Source: Candidatus Stoquefichus massiliensis AP9
GTDB taxonomy: Bacteria > Bacillota_I > Bacilli_A > Erysipelotrichales > Coprobacillaceae
NCBI RefSeq assembly: GCF_000455285.1
Contig: NZ_HG005288.1
Location: 184,143 to 218,995, forward strand
Length of the DNA: 34,853 nucleotides
Reading direction: 5' to 3'
Shown: positions 34,480 to 34,853 of the stretch, piece after piece
Position numbering within the stretch: the first letter of the stretch is position 1
Layout of the letters: every line of letters starts with the position of its first letter
Position numbers and translations under genes: made by a program
The notes under the pieces: generated by a model
What the model saw: the letters and a program-made list of their open reading frames with translations, nothing else
Told to the model about the DNA's origin: nothing
Database searches by the model: none

Positions 34480-34853
34480 TTATTTTAGAAATAGGCTTTT
34501 TTGATATTCCATGAGTATCAAATCGTTCAAACATTGAAAAGTATATTGGTATAAACGATGCAAAATAGGAACATAGATAACTTGATCAATATATGATAAA
34601 GATTGAACATCTCTATTATTTGTTAGCACATATATTTTTGCCTCACTTTTCTTTAAAACTGGTAACATATGATAATAACGCGAATAGACATTATCCAATA
34701 CATATTCACCTGATAATGAATAAATGATAATCAAGGTTTGATGTGTTGCCTCTTGAATATACTTTACTTGATGATTAAATTCATTCATGGATACACAAAG
34801 CAATCCATTTAATGCTAAATTATATTGAAGTTCTTTAGCCGCATTCCCACTAT
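34480..34853 (-). CDS. RpiR-type SIS domain regulator, 5' part beyond the window
   Basis: This is the C-terminal 123 residues of a larger protein. The open frame continues to the window edge without a stop, reading SGNAAKELQYNLALNGLLCV before the first internal Met, so the true start lies outside. SGNAAKELQYNLA resembles the first SIS loop of MurR/RpiR regulators, followed by THQTLIIIYSLSGEYVLDNVY and AKIYVLTNNRDVQSLSYIDQVIYV, the second sugar-phosphate loop and strand. The HTH is not visible, so a bare SIS protein cannot be excluded. Confidence 0.7.
   Translation of the reverse strand, partial: SGNAAKELQYNLALNGLLCVSMNEFNHQVKYIQEATHQTLIIIYSLSGEYVLDNVYSRYYHMLPVLKKSEAKIYVLTNNRDVQSLSYIDQVIYVPILHRLYQYTFQCLNDLILMEYQKSLFLK

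Overview
The window comes from a low-GC, Gram-positive-type (Bacillota) bacterium. Reading frames are AT-rich, ribosome binding sites are strong AGGAGG-type, and there is a T-box leader, a GntR/YtrA-type ABC operon and several MurR/RpiR regulators. Protein character and gene neighbourhoods look most like gut Erysipelotrichia (Coprobacillus/Catenibacterium-like). That placement is an inference from style, not from a marker gene. I see no rRNA, tRNA, CRISPR array, intact transposase or prophage.

Layout. Positions 1-6.1 kb hold a GNAT acetyltransferase, an unknown protein, an autoregulated GntR-ABC ATPase-permease operon with a 16-bp palindromic operator, a wrecked Rpn-type nuclease gene, and a DegV protein. 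From 6 to 8.2 kb come an AraC/effector-binding regulator paired with an ASCH/PUA-like protein, and a fused HAD nucleotidase plus HD phosphohydrolase. From 8.2 to 11 kb is a beta-glucoside module: a lone PTS IIB, a GH1 6-phospho-beta-glucosidase, a TIGR04076 protein and a flavodoxin-like reductase. Three of its four genes carry a one-base frameshift. From 11.3 to 14.5 kb are a flavin reductase divergent from a TetR regulator, followed by oleate hydratase with both key catalytic residues in place. From 14.5 to 16.8 kb is a two-gene cyclic-di-GMP operon: a tandem HD/HD-GYP protein and a membrane GGDEF protein.

From 16.9 to 19.7 kb the methionine importer metNIQ sits behind a promoter and a complete T-box leader. 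From 19.7 to 26.3 kb are a cation diffusion facilitator with an N/D-D/D metal site, a small unknown protein, a PHP histidinol-phosphatase, cysteine synthase, a frameshifted XRE-membrane regulator, a Cof-type HAD phosphatase, an RpiR regulator and rubrerythrin. From 26.4 to 33.45 kb is a histidine operon, hisZGDBHAFIE plus a small membrane protein and a GNAT, bounded by a terminator. The window ends with a DUF89 phosphatase and the C-terminal half of an RpiR-type SIS protein.

The strongest observation is at the head of the his operon. A well-placed ribosome binding site precedes a 17-residue leader peptide, MKKTILNIQFHHHHWSM, with four consecutive His codons. It is followed by mutually exclusive hairpins and an intrinsic terminator. 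This is the layout of ribosome-mediated attenuation, and it contrasts with the T-box used for metNIQ in the same window. The his genes encode all steps of the pathway except HisC; the histidinol-phosphatase lies 5 kb away as a separate PHP gene. A second theme is selective decay: single-base indels break the beta-glucoside operon and the XRE-membrane gene, while about 7 kb of his genes remain fully open.
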